40,366 nt of DNA from Bacteroidaceae bacterium (GCA_017628845.1 JAGBYI010000188.1:1-40366); one strand, 5' to 3'; shown: positions 30,672-40,219, numbered from the stretch's first letter. The notes: generated from the letters alone by a model not told the origin. Numbers and translations: made by a program.

Positions 30672-33353
30672 TTACTTGTTTCTTGATTTTATCATCCTTG
30701 CAACCTCGCTGAACAGCAGCACTGGCATGGTCATGGCAGAGATGGTGAGCCATTCATTGAGGCTGAGGGGCAGCACGTTGAACATCTTGCCTCCGAAGGT
30801 GACGATAAGATACTGGCCAACAACGATTAGCACTATCACCCACAGGAAACTCTTGCTCTTCCACAATCCGGCCAGGGCAGAGCGTCCTGTCATGAAGGCC
30901 TTGGCATTGAACATATTCCATACCTGTAGCATGACGAAGAAGGTGAAGAACCAACTGAGGTCGTGTGGGGACAGGTGTCCCTTGTCCTGAAGTACGAGCA
31001 TGGCGGCCACAAGCAGTAGGGTAAAGAAGATGCCCGTGCCGAAGATGGTCCTTGCCATGGACTTGCTGATGATGAAGTCGCCATGTTCTCCGCTTCGGCG
31101 AGGACGGTCGCGCATTACGCTCCAACTGGGAGGCAGCGATGCCAGGGCACCGGCGGCAAAGGTGTCCATGATGAGGTTCACCCAAAGCATCTGAGTGATG
31201 GTGAGCGGAGAGCCCGTACCGATGAGCGAACCTATGAGCACTATGGCACAGGCAACCACGTTGATGGTAAGCTGGAAAATGAGGAAGCGCTGTATGTTTC
31301 TGTAAAGAGAGCGTCCCCACATGACGGCTTGCACTATGCTGGAGAAGGAATTGTCCAGGATGGTTATGTCGCTGGCCTCCTTGGCCACGGATGTGCCGTC
31401 GCCCATGGAAAGTCCCACCTGTGCGGCTTTCAGTGCAGGGGCATCGTTGGTGCCGTCGCCGGTCACGGCCACCACAGCATCCTGATTTTGAAGCAGCTGG
31501 ACAAGGCGCTGCTTGTCTGTGGGTCGTGCACGACACATTATCTTCAGGCTCTGCACGCGTTTTGCGGCTTCCTCGTCGTCGAGGGCTTCAAAAGCAGGTC
31601 CAGTAATGATGTTGGCATCGGTGTCCTGTTCCGTCCATATGCCTATCTGTCTGGCTATCTCACGTGCGGTGGCAGGAGTATCGCCTGTAACTATCTTGAT
31701 GTCTATGCCAGCCTTACGGCATGCCCCCACGGCACGCGGCACATCCTCGCGTACGGGGTCGGATATGGCCACAACGCCCAGATAGGTGAGGTCCTTGACA
31801 GATAGTCGGCCATCCTTGTATGGTGACTCGGCCTCCTTGTCGGTGAGTATCTTGTAGGCAAAGCCCAGGGTGCGCATGGCCTGGTTCTGGTAGGAGAGCA
31901 GTAGCGCCTCTATATCGGCCTGCATGACAGAGGCAGGTGTAGTGCCATGCTCTGTGGCCACGTCCTTGCAATGGCCAAGCACTATCTCGGGTGCTCCCTT
32001 CATGTACAGCACCTTGGCTCCCAGCAGGGGAGAGTCCACCACGGTGGCCATGTACTTGCGCTCGGTGGAGAACGTAAGCTGGTTCACTATTTTTGCATCG
32101 GCACGCAACTTCTCGTAGTCGTGCCCCTGTGCATCCAGCCATAGCAGCATGGCTGCCTCGGTGGGGTTGCCCAGGGTCTTTACGGTGCCGTCCTGGCGGT
32201 TCAGGTTGGCCGTGGAGTTTATGGCTATGCCCTCGCGTATGAGCATACTTGCCTTGTCCTCGGCCAGATGCTGGTCCTTCAGTGGAAAGAACGAGGTGGT
32301 GTTCACACGCATCTGGTTCTGTGTCAGTGTGCCCGTCTTGTCGGTGCATATTACCGTTGTGGCACCCATCGTCTCGCATGCATGCATCTTGCGCACCAGG
32401 TTGTTGGCCTTCAGCATACGGCTCATGCTCAGTGCCAGGCTCAGCGTTACGCTCATGGGCAGGCCTTCGGGCACGGCCACCACCACCAGGGTGACGGCTA
32501 TCATGAAGTTGTTCAGAATGTGCTCTATGTAGTAGAAGTTGCCAGCCTCTCCGCCCTGCAGGAACACTTTGGCGGTGAGCACCACGAAGGTCAGTGTGGC
32601 CACGGTGTAGCCCACCTTGCTTATCAGGGCGGCCAGGCGTTTCAGCTGTAGCTGCAGGGGCGTGTCTATGTTGTTGTCCATCTGTACACCCTGGTTCACC
32701 TTGCCGTATTCGGTGGCATCACCTACGGCATGGACCTGCATCACGCCATGTCCGTCCACCACCGTAGTTCCGCGCATCACGTTATTTGAGGGATATGTGG
32801 CATCGGTGTCGAAATCCTCTTCTTTTGTTGTCTTTGATATGATCGGTTCGCCGGTCAGTGTGGATTCGTTCACTTGAAGCGAAACAGCCTCAAGCAAGGT
32901 TCCGTCGGCCGGAATCTCATCTCCAGTGCCCAGCATCACAATGTCGCCCACCACTATATCTACCCTGGTGGTCTCCGTGACATGACCGTTGCGGATTACC
33001 GTCACGGGGATGTCGTCGTTTACCTGATTAAGCACCTCGAATGCCTTTGCCGCCTTTACTTCAAAGAAGAAACCTATGGTGCTTGCCAGCATTATGGCAA
33101 AGAAAATGCCAACGGGTTCTATGAAGGCCTCCAACCCCTTCTGGTCTGGTCCCCAGCAGTGAATGGCCGAGATTATCATGGCCAGCACCCATGCAAAGAG
33201 CAGGATGCGTATAATGGGGTCTTCGAACTTTTCCAGGAATTGAATCCATAGCGAAGTCTTCTTGGGTGGAGTGAGTGTGTTGGTACCGTATTTTCTTCTG
33301 CTGTCCTCTATCTCTTGAGATGTAAGTCCTTTCTGTAGGTTGCCTTGTTCCAT
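30672..33353 (-). CDS. P-type calcium-translocating ATPase (PMCA/SERCA-like P2 type)
   Basis: An 893-residue membrane pump. The ATG at 33353 (MEQGNLQKGLTSQEIEDS) is chosen because a TTG at 33380 overlaps the promoter -7 element. Family features in order are LTGEP (actuator loop), VAVPEGLPMS in membrane helix 4 (Ca-site Glu), CTDKTGTLTQNQM (phosphorylated Asp338), a MKGAPEIVL nucleotide-binding site, VTGDGTNDAPALKAAQVG, and WVNLIMDTFAAGALA in helix 6 (Ca-site Asn and Asp). It would export Ca2+ from the cytoplasm. It heads a minus-strand run with the BatD-like/LRR protein, the AlkZ-like protein and the GNAT. Confidence 0.93.
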   Translation of the reverse strand: MEQGNLQKGLTSQEIEDSRRKYGTNTLTPPKKTSLWIQFLEKFEDPIIRILLFAWVLAMIISAIHCWGPDQKGLEAFIEPVGIFFAIMLASTIGFFFEVKAAKAFEVLNQVNDDIPVTVIRNGHVTETTRVDIVVGDIVMLGTGDEIPADGTLLEAVSLQVNESTLTGEPIISKTTKEEDFDTDATYPSNNVMRGTTVVDGHGVMQVHAVGDATEYGKVNQGVQMDNNIDTPLQLQLKRLAALISKVGYTVATLTFVVLTAKVFLQGGEAGNFYYIEHILNNFMIAVTLVVVAVPEGLPMSVTLSLALSMSRMLKANNLVRKMHACETMGATTVICTDKTGTLTQNQMRVNTTSFFPLKDQHLAEDKASMLIREGIAINSTANLNRQDGTVKTLGNPTEAAMLLWLDAQGHDYEKLRADAKIVNQLTFSTERKYMATVVDSPLLGAKVLYMKGAPEIVLGHCKDVATEHGTTPASVMQADIEALLLSYQNQAMRTLGFAYKILTDKEAESPYKDGRLSVKDLTYLGVVAISDPVREDVPRAVGACRKAGIDIKIVTGDTPATAREIARQIGIWTEQDTDANIITGPAFEALDDEEAAKRVQSLKIMCRARPTDKQRLVQLLQNQDAVVAVTGDGTNDAPALKAAQVGLSMGDGTSVAKEASDITILDNSFSSIVQAVMWGRSLYRNIQRFLIFQLTINVVACAIVLIGSLIGTGSPLTITQMLWVNLIMDTFAAGALASLPPSWSVMRDRPRRSGEHGDFIISKSMARTIFGTGIFFTLLLVAAMLVLQDKGHLSPHDLSWFFTFFVMLQVWNMFNAKAFMTGRSALAGLWKSKSFLWVIVLIVVGQYLIVTFGGKMFNVLPLSLNEWLTISAMTMPVLLFSEVARMIKSRNK

Positions 33354-33377
33354 ATAACTATATGTTATTCTTTTCTG

Positions 33378-33385
33378 CAAAGGTA
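33378..33385 (-). promoter_or_regulatory. -7 element of the calcium ATPase gene
   Basis: TACCTTTG on the minus strand. No TTTG lies at the usual distance upstream; instead a perfect palindrome covers that place. Transcription would start near 33371, 18 bases before the ATG at 33353. Confidence 0.5.
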
Positions 33386-33400
33386 CATATTTTAACTGAC

Positions 33401-33414
33401 TATATGGCCATATA
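33401..33414. promoter_or_regulatory. 14-base palindrome at the expected -33 position
   Basis: TATATGGCCATATA reads the same on both strands and occupies the place where the -33 box of the calcium ATPase promoter should be. It could be the site of a dimeric regulator that replaces or blocks the -33 contact. It is AT-rich, so chance is possible. Confidence 0.35.
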
Positions 33415-33478
33415 CATTATTATTATATGATTTCTTAACAAAATAGTATGATTATACGTATTGAGTTTATATAGGTTT

Positions 33479-33533
33479 ATTTAACCCCAATCGGTCATTA
33501 GCATCTGACGCTAATGACCGATTGGGGTTAAAT
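33479..33533. repeat. Perfect 24-base inverted repeat (palindromic element, double copy)
   Basis: Bases 33479-33502 are an exact reverse complement of 33510-33533, with a 7-base loop (ATCTGAC). Each arm contains the core TAATGACCGATTGGGGTTAA also found at 22055-22074. It is the main feature of the gap 33386-33649 between the ATPase promoter and the addB stop. It could end addB transcription, serve as a binding site, or be a dispersed palindromic repeat. No gene is visible in this gap. Confidence 0.85.
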
Positions 33534-33649
33534 GCACAAAGATCAAGGAATTTTCAATTAGATGTATTGTAATCCCTGTAGTTTTGTCGTATATGTTTAT
33601 CTACGCTTCGTTTAGATGGTTAGGGCAAAGGTTCCCTCCCGGAAATCCT

Positions 33650-36535
33650 TCACCTATTGCACAGTTGCTTGAAGTCGCAAAACTTGCATGCGTCCAGTTT
33701 GCCGGTGCGGCAGAAGGGCAGGGTGGGTGAGAAGATTTCCTTGATCACCTCGTGCAGCTCCTTCACAAACTCACCTTCGTACAGGGCGATGTCCTCCACG
33801 GGGCCTATGGGCACGTTGGGGTTGTTGTTCCTGCCATTCTCCGAACCCACCGTCAGCGTGGGGTCGTAGTCGGGAGCGCTTGCCTTGGCGGTGTAGAACA
33901 GCACTGGCTTTATGGGCATGGCAGGTTGCTTCTTGTACTTTGTTGCCAGGGCATAGAGGAAGGTCTGGAAGTAGTATCCGGCATGGGTGTTGTCTCGTGT
34001 GAAGATGGCATTGAAGTTAGTAGTCGTATTCTCGTGCGCACCGGTCTTATAGTCCAGTATGCGCAGGTACGGGTTGCCCTTCTCGTCGCGCAGCATGTCC
34101 ATGCGGTCAACACGTCCTCCGGTCAGCACGGACACCTTTTGCCCGTCCACATCCACGTCCATCTGCATGTTCACGTCCTCCTCCATGGCCTCCATCGTGA
34201 TGGGAGCATGGCACTCGTCCCATCGGAGCAGGTTCATCAGGTAACGCTCCACCACGCCGCGTATCAGTATGTTCTCTCCACGGAATTCCGTTATCCCGGC
34301 GTCTGCCAGGAACTGCTCGTCTATAATCTTCTGCAGGCGGCTGCCCTTGTCTGTGGTGTATGCCGACAGGTGTTCCCTGGTTATCACGTTGCTTCCAGTG
34401 TGCGACATTATCTCCTTGTACACCCTCTCTGCCGAGTTGTGGAATATGGTACCCATCAGTCGTGCGTCGATGCCATCCTCGGGGTCGGGTTCCACGCGAA
34501 TGCCGCACACGCTGGACAGGTAGAACTTCATGGGGCAATCCAGATAGCGGTTTATGCTTGAAGGGCTCAAGGGGCGTGCCTCGGGATTCGTGTTCAGGTC
34601 GTACTTCTCGTTCAGAGCCTGCATTATTGCATCGTCCTTGGGTATGGTGTCCAGCGAGGTGAACATGCACTCCTGTTCCGCCTCCAGGCGAAGGCAACGG
34701 ATGGGTATGTCCGTCTCTGCCTGCAACTGGCGCAGGAAACGGCTCATCTCGTGCCGCACGTTGCCCGAGGAGTTCTCGTTGTAGATGAAAGTAACGTGCT
34801 CTGCTCTTTGTATCAGACGGTAGAAGTAGTAGGCAAACACCGCTATGCGATGCCTCACCGTGGTAAGTCCGAATCCTACCCTCAGCGTATATGGTATCAG
34901 CGAATTGTCCGAAGCGCTCTTGGGCAGGAATCCTTCTCCAACGTTAAGCATCAGCAAGTTGCGGAAGTCCAGGCAACGTGTCTCCAGCACTCCCATTATC
35001 TGCAGACCCTGAGCCGGTTCTCCGTGGAAGGGTATGCTCTGGCTGCCCAATATGCGTCGCAGAAGCCGGCGCAGGGTGGTGGGGTTCAGTTGCAGGGCAG
35101 GCTGTGTCTCCGTGGCAATGTCATGGAACTGGCGCAAGGTGCGGTGCGTCTGGAACAGGCTCTCCACCATCAGCACATCGTCAAACAGGTTCTCGTCCTG
35201 CATCTTTCCTGCCAGGGACGACACTATGCCCAGGAGGTATGCCACCAGTGCCGGTATGTCCGAGGAGTCTATCCTTTGCTCCCATTGCACCTGCTCCATG
35301 AACTTGAAGTAGGGATGGTATTTCACCGTTCTCAGGAAGGGCAGACGGAACCTCTTTCTGCTTTCGTCCCAACCCTCCGTCTGCAATGCTATGAGTGCAA
35401 GCATCAGGCTGTAGATGGGTGTTCCCGTCAGGGAATAGCCCATGGTGATGTTCACGTCGGACGGGCTTTTTATATCTTTGTCTTTGGTTGTATCTTCTTC
35501 TTTATCAGGTATGGCGTGCAGTACGGGTTGAAGCTGCTGTTCATCGCACAGAACCAGTGCCGTCTCCCTCTCTTCCGAGGTGAGGTGTTGCTTCAGCCAC
35601 TCGGGTATGTAGCGTGTGGCACTACTGTCTGTACTGGTGGAGATGAAGGTTACCTCCCCCTTTTGGCGCAGGTTGTTGTAGATGCCTGCACGTGCCAGTG
35701 CATTGGGGAAGCGTTGCAGGTTTTCGCGTATGAAGTCGCCAGCCTCGAAGGCACGGTTCTCCAGATACATCACATCGTAGTCCCAATAGAAAAGCGCCTT
35801 GCCACGGTCGTGCAGGTAAGACATCAGTTTCTTCTCCGTTTCGCTGAGCATGTTGAAACCCACGAAGCAATACGTGGTATCATCGTCCAACTGGTGAAGC
35901 ATTTCCTTGTTCTCCACCGCCATGCGCTCCAGTGCACCCTGGTAGGGCTGAGTACCCTCGGGCATGGAGTCCTTCAGTTGGTGATACAGTTGTGGCATTA
36001 TGCTCCAAAGTTCGGAGAAACGTTCCTGCAGACGCGTCCTGTGCTCTGTCTGGAAACTGCCGAAGAACTGCTCCAGAGCCTCCCGCTGGTTGTCTGTCAG
36101 GAAGTCCAGGCTCTCCATATCGCCCAGTTCCTTGGCATTGAGGAAAAGCGCGTCGGCATTTACCAGATGCTTGTCTATGTCGTCGAAGTCGGAAATTATT
36201 ATCTCTCCCCATCCCCAGAACATGTCCAGCGACTCCGCCTTCTCGCCCATCAGCACCTTATATATATTATATAGGGTGCACACGGCAGGTATGGGTTCCA
36301 TTACGTTGTCTCCCACTATTCTCCCGAACAGTTCCCCTATGGTGGCATATTGCGGTGCCCACATGGGCCTGTCCGCCAGTGCCAGGAACTCCTCGTTCAT
36401 GAACAGTCGTGCACGCTTGTTGGGGAACACCACCGCCACCTTGGTCATATCCTTGCCGAAACGTACCATCAGGTCCTTTGCCACGCTGGCCAGGAAGGTC
36501 GTTTCGCTCCAGTTGTCTCTATTGCTTGTCTCCAT
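33650..36535 (-). CDS. addB: AddB-like PD-(D/E)XK nuclease subunit
   Basis: A 961-residue protein. The N-terminal KVAVVFPNKRARLFMNEEFLAL resembles AddB but lacks the GxxGxGK[ST] ATP loop, so helicase activity is unlikely. The C-terminal nuclease domain (about 660-961) has GTIFHNSAERVYKEI, GGRVDRMDML and YLRILDYKTG (catalytic Asp and Lys), then YYFQTFLYALA. Four cysteines match the AddB iron-sulfur staple: Cys667 in LDCPMKFYL, then Cys950, Cys953 and Cys959 in ACKFCDFKQLC. It works with AddA in double-strand-break processing and phage-DNA degradation. It starts 15 bases after the addA stop. Confidence 0.88.
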   Translation of the reverse strand: METSNRDNWSETTFLASVAKDLMVRFGKDMTKVAVVFPNKRARLFMNEEFLALADRPMWAPQYATIGELFGRIVGDNVMEPIPAVCTLYNIYKVLMGEKAESLDMFWGWGEIIISDFDDIDKHLVNADALFLNAKELGDMESLDFLTDNQREALEQFFGSFQTEHRTRLQERFSELWSIMPQLYHQLKDSMPEGTQPYQGALERMAVENKEMLHQLDDDTTYCFVGFNMLSETEKKLMSYLHDRGKALFYWDYDVMYLENRAFEAGDFIRENLQRFPNALARAGIYNNLRQKGEVTFISTSTDSSATRYIPEWLKQHLTSEERETALVLCDEQQLQPVLHAIPDKEEDTTKDKDIKSPSDVNITMGYSLTGTPIYSLMLALIALQTEGWDESRKRFRLPFLRTVKYHPYFKFMEQVQWEQRIDSSDIPALVAYLLGIVSSLAGKMQDENLFDDVLMVESLFQTHRTLRQFHDIATETQPALQLNPTTLRRLLRRILGSQSIPFHGEPAQGLQIMGVLETRCLDFRNLLMLNVGEGFLPKSASDNSLIPYTLRVGFGLTTVRHRIAVFAYYFYRLIQRAEHVTFIYNENSSGNVRHEMSRFLRQLQAETDIPIRCLRLEAEQECMFTSLDTIPKDDAIMQALNEKYDLNTNPEARPLSPSSINRYLDCPMKFYLSSVCGIRVEPDPEDGIDARLMGTIFHNSAERVYKEIMSHTGSNVITREHLSAYTTDKGSRLQKIIDEQFLADAGITEFRGENILIRGVVERYLMNLLRWDECHAPITMEAMEEDVNMQMDVDVDGQKVSVLTGGRVDRMDMLRDEKGNPYLRILDYKTGAHENTTTNFNAIFTRDNTHAGYYFQTFLYALATKYKKQPAMPIKPVLFYTAKASAPDYDPTLTVGSENGRNNNPNVPIGPVEDIALYEGEFVKELHEVIKEIFSPTLPFCRTGKLDACKFCDFKQLCNR

Positions 36536-36550
36536 TGTCTTGTCTCCTCT

Positions 36551-39500
36551 CTACACTTCTTCCGTTCTGCCCAGTTTCACGTACCACAGATATCCCTTCA
36601 CCATGTGCCCAGGGTATAGTTTGCGGAGCAGTCGCATATAGTTGCTTACCTGTCCCTTGTAGTTGTCATACTCGTCGCCGAACTTATAGTCAATTACCGT
36701 TATCCGTCCGTCCTTCATGACTATGCGGTCGGGGCGCTGGTCGCGCTTGTTCCTCTTGCGAGCCGTGGGGTCCAGTATCTCGCACTCGGCAAAGATATGG
36801 TTCTTGGGGTCGAACCACGAAGCTACCAGGTCGTTGCTCTCGATCTGTTGCATATACCCAAGCAGTTCGTCCGATTGCTCTTGTGTCAGCAATCCCGTCA
36901 TCTGGTTTCTCTTCAGTATGCGCTCCACGTCCGAGGCGTTGCTAATTTGAGCCATTACATGATGGAAGAGCACACCCTGTGCCCTTGCCTCGTCGCTCTG
37001 TCCGAACATCTCCTTTGCCTCGTTGCTCTGGCGGAAGTTCAGTCGAGCCTTGTAGCTCTGCATCTTCACAATGTGTGCCTGGAAGTCGGGCTGCATGCGG
37101 TTGTCACTGGCCTTCTCCTGCTCCACCGTGGTAACGGGCACGCCTTCTTCGCCATGCCACACCCCGTTGGTGTAGTTGCCATTGGGGTTCAGGCAATCGT
37201 TCAGCAGGTTGCTCACCTTCTGCGTCTCCACCACGCTCTTGCCGTTGTGCACACCCCAGATGTACATGTTGCACGAAGCACGAGTCAGCGCCACGTACAG
37301 GGCATTCAGTTCGTCCACACGGCTTTGCAGGTGCTCCTCCTCGTATCGCTCCTGGTAGTACGACATGGACATCACTCCAGTCTTTGCCACCGGCATCCTG
37401 CCCAATGTGTTGTACTCCCCGTGTCCGTTCTCTGCCTCGCACCATAGGGTGTCGCCCATGTCCTTTTCCAGGTTCCAGTCGCAATGCGGAAGCAGTACCG
37501 TGTGGAACTCCAGTCCCTTGGACTTGTGTATGGTCAGTATCCTTATACCCTCCTGCTTGCCCGAAGGTATTGCCTGCTTGCACAGGGCGTTGTCCCATTC
37601 GGCAAGGAAGGAATGCAGGTCGTTGGGGTTGTCCTTCAGGTAGTTCTGCACGGCATCCAGGAAGGCATAGTGATACGCCTCCTGCTCGGAGAGCACCTTC
37701 AGGTTGAGTCTGCGGTATAGTTCCTCCACCAGTTCGTACAGAGGCATCTGCTTCAGTCTCTGCCTTTCCTGCACCAGAAATTCGGGCAGCATGTCCAGAG
37801 CATTGGTGCGCATGATGCTGTCCATGGGCAGGTCCAGCCTCTTCACCCTCTGCATGTAGTGCATCAGGAACAGGTGGTAGGGCAGGGGCTTTGTCTCGTA
37901 GTCATCTATCAGCGTGCGCATGGCAGATATCAGTATCATCACTATGGAACTGTTGCCAAGCAGGTATGCCTCATCGCTGGCTATACGTATGCCCTCGGGG
38001 GCATGCTGGTCGAAATATTCCAGTATGGAGGTGGCATCGTTGTTTCTGCGAAGCAGTATAGCCATCTTTTCTTGCGGAAGCCCTGCCTCGTGTAGGGTGC
38101 ATATCTGTTTGAGCATGTCCCCGTACATCCATTCCATTTCCTCCTCGCTGGTCAGCACAGGGTGTCCGTTTTTCTTCGTTCCCTTTATGCGCAATGTGGC
38201 ACTCCAGAAGCCCTTCGGGTCCTTGGCCTTTTTGGGCGAGGTCTTCTGTTGCACATCGGCATATATGCCGTCCTGGCCGCCTATATGGAATCTGGCATTC
38301 GGGGCAATGTTGTCCAACAGCAGTGCCGCCTGTGGAAAGAGGCGGTTGTTGAAGTCTATTATGCGGTGCTCGCTTCGGTAGTTGGTGTCCAGAGTTTCTG
38401 TCCTCGGGTTCCATGTGTCCATACTCTCGGCCAATCCGCTCAGCAGACTCCACTCACCGCCACGCCAGCGGTAGATGCTCTGCTTTATGTCGCCCACTAT
38501 GAGGTCTGTGCCTCCCAGAGCCTGGTTTTCGAACAGAAGCACACGGAAGTTGTTCCATTGCAGACGGCTCGTGTCCTGGAACTCGTCTATCATTATGTTC
38601 CTTAGCACGGTGCCTATCTTCTCAAACACGAAGGGGTTGTCCTGTCCGTCTATCAGGCGCGAGAGCAGTGTGGGGGTGCGCGACAAGGGGAAGGTCTCCC
38701 TTTCTTCGTTTATGTCCCTCACTATTTCGTCTATCCTGGACAGGAGTTGCAACTGGTTGGTATAGTTCCTTGCCAGTTTGGCGGTATTGAACTTGCGCGT
38801 CAGTTCCTCCTCCTGTTTCAAGAACTTCTGGAACCTGTCGCTCAGGGCATTCATCAGCGAGCACGCCCCGGCATCGTCCTTGTACTTCTTTAGCAGCAGA
38901 GCGCTTCCGTCCTGCAAAAACTCCTGGAAGATTTTACCTTCTGCCGTCTTTGCCGGATTCTTGTCATCCAGAATGTTTTGCAGATATGTGGCAGGTGCAG
39001 GCGTCTTCTTGCCCACCATTTCCGGCTGGCAAGTACTCATCACGTCCTTCAGCATGCTCTGTGCCAGCACCTTTATCTGTTGCTGCGCCTCGTCCATTAC
39101 GCGCTTCATTTCGGTACGGAACTCCCTCACCTTCCTGTAGTCCGAAATGATATTGCGCTCCTCGGTGCTCCTCTGCAGGAAGTCCTCCTGGAAGATGCAC
39201 TTTGCAAAGTCCTTTATGCTTGCCTGTATGTTCCAACGGCCATTTTCGTCCAGTTCGTCCGTCACGTACTGTACCACTATCTTTCTCAGTGTCTCGTCCA
39301 AGTCCAGCGAGTCTATCATGCGGTCAACGGCCAGTTCCAGCAGTTCCCCGTCCTTCAGGTCCACCTGCAGCTTTGAACTCTGTCCCAGTTCTCTTGCCAG
39401 CGACCTCAGCACGCTTTGGAAGAAACTGTCTATCGTCTCCACCCGGAAGTTGCTGTAGTCGTGCAGTATCATGGTCAGCGCCTCACCGCTTCGCTCTCGC

Positions 39501-39781
39501 AGCTGCTCCACGCTCATGTCCGTGCCCTCGCCGTGGAGTTTCTCCATCAGTTTGCCCACGTAGTCCTCGCTGCTGGGCAGGGCCTTCCATATTCCATAGA
39601 GATGCTGCAGAATGCGGTCCTTCATCTCCGCCGTCGCCTTGTTGGTGAATGTCACCGCCAGCGTATGCCTGTATTCCTCCTCGGCCTGTGGTCGCACCAT
39701 CAGGTAGATGTACTCCACGGTCAGCGTAAACGTCTTGCCGCTACCAGCCGAAGCCTTGTATATGTTCAGTGTGGAATTCAT
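36551..39781 (-). CDS. addA: AddA/RecB-like UvrD-family helicase-nuclease
   Basis: A 1076-residue protein. Helicase motifs in order are KASAGSGKTFTLT (Walker A, Lys16), VTFTNKATAEMKDRI, IDEFQDTSRLQW (Walker B), GDIKQSIYRWRGG, LDTNYRSEHRIIDFNN, ILTIHKSKGLEF and LYVALTRASCNMY. The C-terminal RecB-type nuclease includes LFHHVMAQI, then PDRIVMKDGRITVIDYKFG with Asp1018, Asp1031 and Lys1033. It would unwind and degrade DNA ends to start RecA-dependent recombination. Both subunits of the pair keep nuclease motifs, as in AddAB rather than RecBCD. A promoter lies at 39807-39838; the gene order is addA then addB. Confidence 0.92.
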   Translation of the reverse strand: MNSTLNIYKASAGSGKTFTLTVEYIYLMVRPQAEEEYRHTLAVTFTNKATAEMKDRILQHLYGIWKALPSSEDYVGKLMEKLHGEGTDMSVEQLRERSGEALTMILHDYSNFRVETIDSFFQSVLRSLARELGQSSKLQVDLKDGELLELAVDRMIDSLDLDETLRKIVVQYVTDELDENGRWNIQASIKDFAKCIFQEDFLQRSTEERNIISDYRKVREFRTEMKRVMDEAQQQIKVLAQSMLKDVMSTCQPEMVGKKTPAPATYLQNILDDKNPAKTAEGKIFQEFLQDGSALLLKKYKDDAGACSLMNALSDRFQKFLKQEEELTRKFNTAKLARNYTNQLQLLSRIDEIVRDINEERETFPLSRTPTLLSRLIDGQDNPFVFEKIGTVLRNIMIDEFQDTSRLQWNNFRVLLFENQALGGTDLIVGDIKQSIYRWRGGEWSLLSGLAESMDTWNPRTETLDTNYRSEHRIIDFNNRLFPQAALLLDNIAPNARFHIGGQDGIYADVQQKTSPKKAKDPKGFWSATLRIKGTKKNGHPVLTSEEEMEWMYGDMLKQICTLHEAGLPQEKMAILLRRNNDATSILEYFDQHAPEGIRIASDEAYLLGNSSIVMILISAMRTLIDDYETKPLPYHLFLMHYMQRVKRLDLPMDSIMRTNALDMLPEFLVQERQRLKQMPLYELVEELYRRLNLKVLSEQEAYHYAFLDAVQNYLKDNPNDLHSFLAEWDNALCKQAIPSGKQEGIRILTIHKSKGLEFHTVLLPHCDWNLEKDMGDTLWCEAENGHGEYNTLGRMPVAKTGVMSMSYYQERYEEEHLQSRVDELNALYVALTRASCNMYIWGVHNGKSVVETQKVSNLLNDCLNPNGNYTNGVWHGEEGVPVTTVEQEKASDNRMQPDFQAHIVKMQSYKARLNFRQSNEAKEMFGQSDEARAQGVLFHHVMAQISNASDVERILKRNQMTGLLTQEQSDELLGYMQQIESNDLVASWFDPKNHIFAECEILDPTARKRNKRDQRPDRIVMKDGRITVIDYKFGDEYDNYKGQVSNYMRLLRKLYPGHMVKGYLWYVKLGRTEEV

Positions 39782-39806
39782 GCCTATTATTTATTGTTTC
39801 TGCCCA

Positions 39807-39838
39807 CAAAGATACTCTTTTCTTTGCAGAAAAGCAAA
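39807..39838 (-). promoter_or_regulatory. Promoter for addA-addB
   Basis: On the minus strand, TTTG at 39838-39835, a 20-base spacer and TATCTTTG at 39814-39807. The transcript would begin near 39800, about 20 bases before the addA ATG at 39781. Confidence 0.65.
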
Positions 39839-40172
39839 TCTGAGACGAAATAGAAATATCAATGCTGGGTTAATCTGATGTCTTTGTAGTTAATCCCTTC
39901 TGCCTTTGCTGTAGATATGCAGCAGTCTGTCATATACGGCTATAAAGTAAAGTGTTTATTAATGGGTAGCTCCTAAAAATGCACTATTGCTTGTGGAAAT
40001 CTATCAAAAATTACCACATTCCCACAGCATATAAGCTACTTTTTAAATTTGTACTTAATAGAACGACGAAGTGTAACTATACAAAAATGTTGGCATTCCC
40101 TATTATGATGCGTTATTCTTATAATGTCATACAATGATGATTAACAGAGTTATAATGTGTAGTATTGAAAAT
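39839..40172. other. AT-rich intergenic stretch with no recognised gene
   Basis: I find no open reading frame with coding character here. The only structure is a weak inverted repeat (39992-40000 against 40018-40026, 8 of 9 pairs). The low GC contrasts with addA on the left. Confidence 0.6.
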
Positions 40173-40219
40173 AAAACTCTGCCAAATCTTATTTTTTAAT
40201 GCACATTTGGCTGAGTTTT
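40173..40219. promoter_or_regulatory. Inverted repeat upstream of the AAA ATPase gene
   Basis: AAAACTCTGCCAAAT (40173-40187) and ATTTGGCTGAGTTTT (40205-40219) are reverse complements at 14 of 15 positions, with a 17-base AT-rich spacer. The right arm ends 13 bases before the -7 element, so it covers the expected -33 region. It may be an operator, or the end of a repeated element that carries such ATPase genes. Confidence 0.6.

Noticed and set aside
30754-31805. Open frames on both strands overlapping the calcium ATPase gene (260 and 240 codons)
   Set aside because: Both are shadows of the ATPase frame, which carries all P-type motifs across this region.
34751-36274. A 507-codon plus-strand open frame opposite addB
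   Set aside because: Antisense to a well-supported protein with clear nuclease motifs. It has no recognisable domain, and its Cys/His/Val/Gln-rich makeup is what the complement of such coding DNA gives.
39992-40026. A weak inverted repeat in the AT-rich gap as a terminator
   Set aside because: Only nine-base arms with a mismatch and a 17-base loop; no gene ends next to it.
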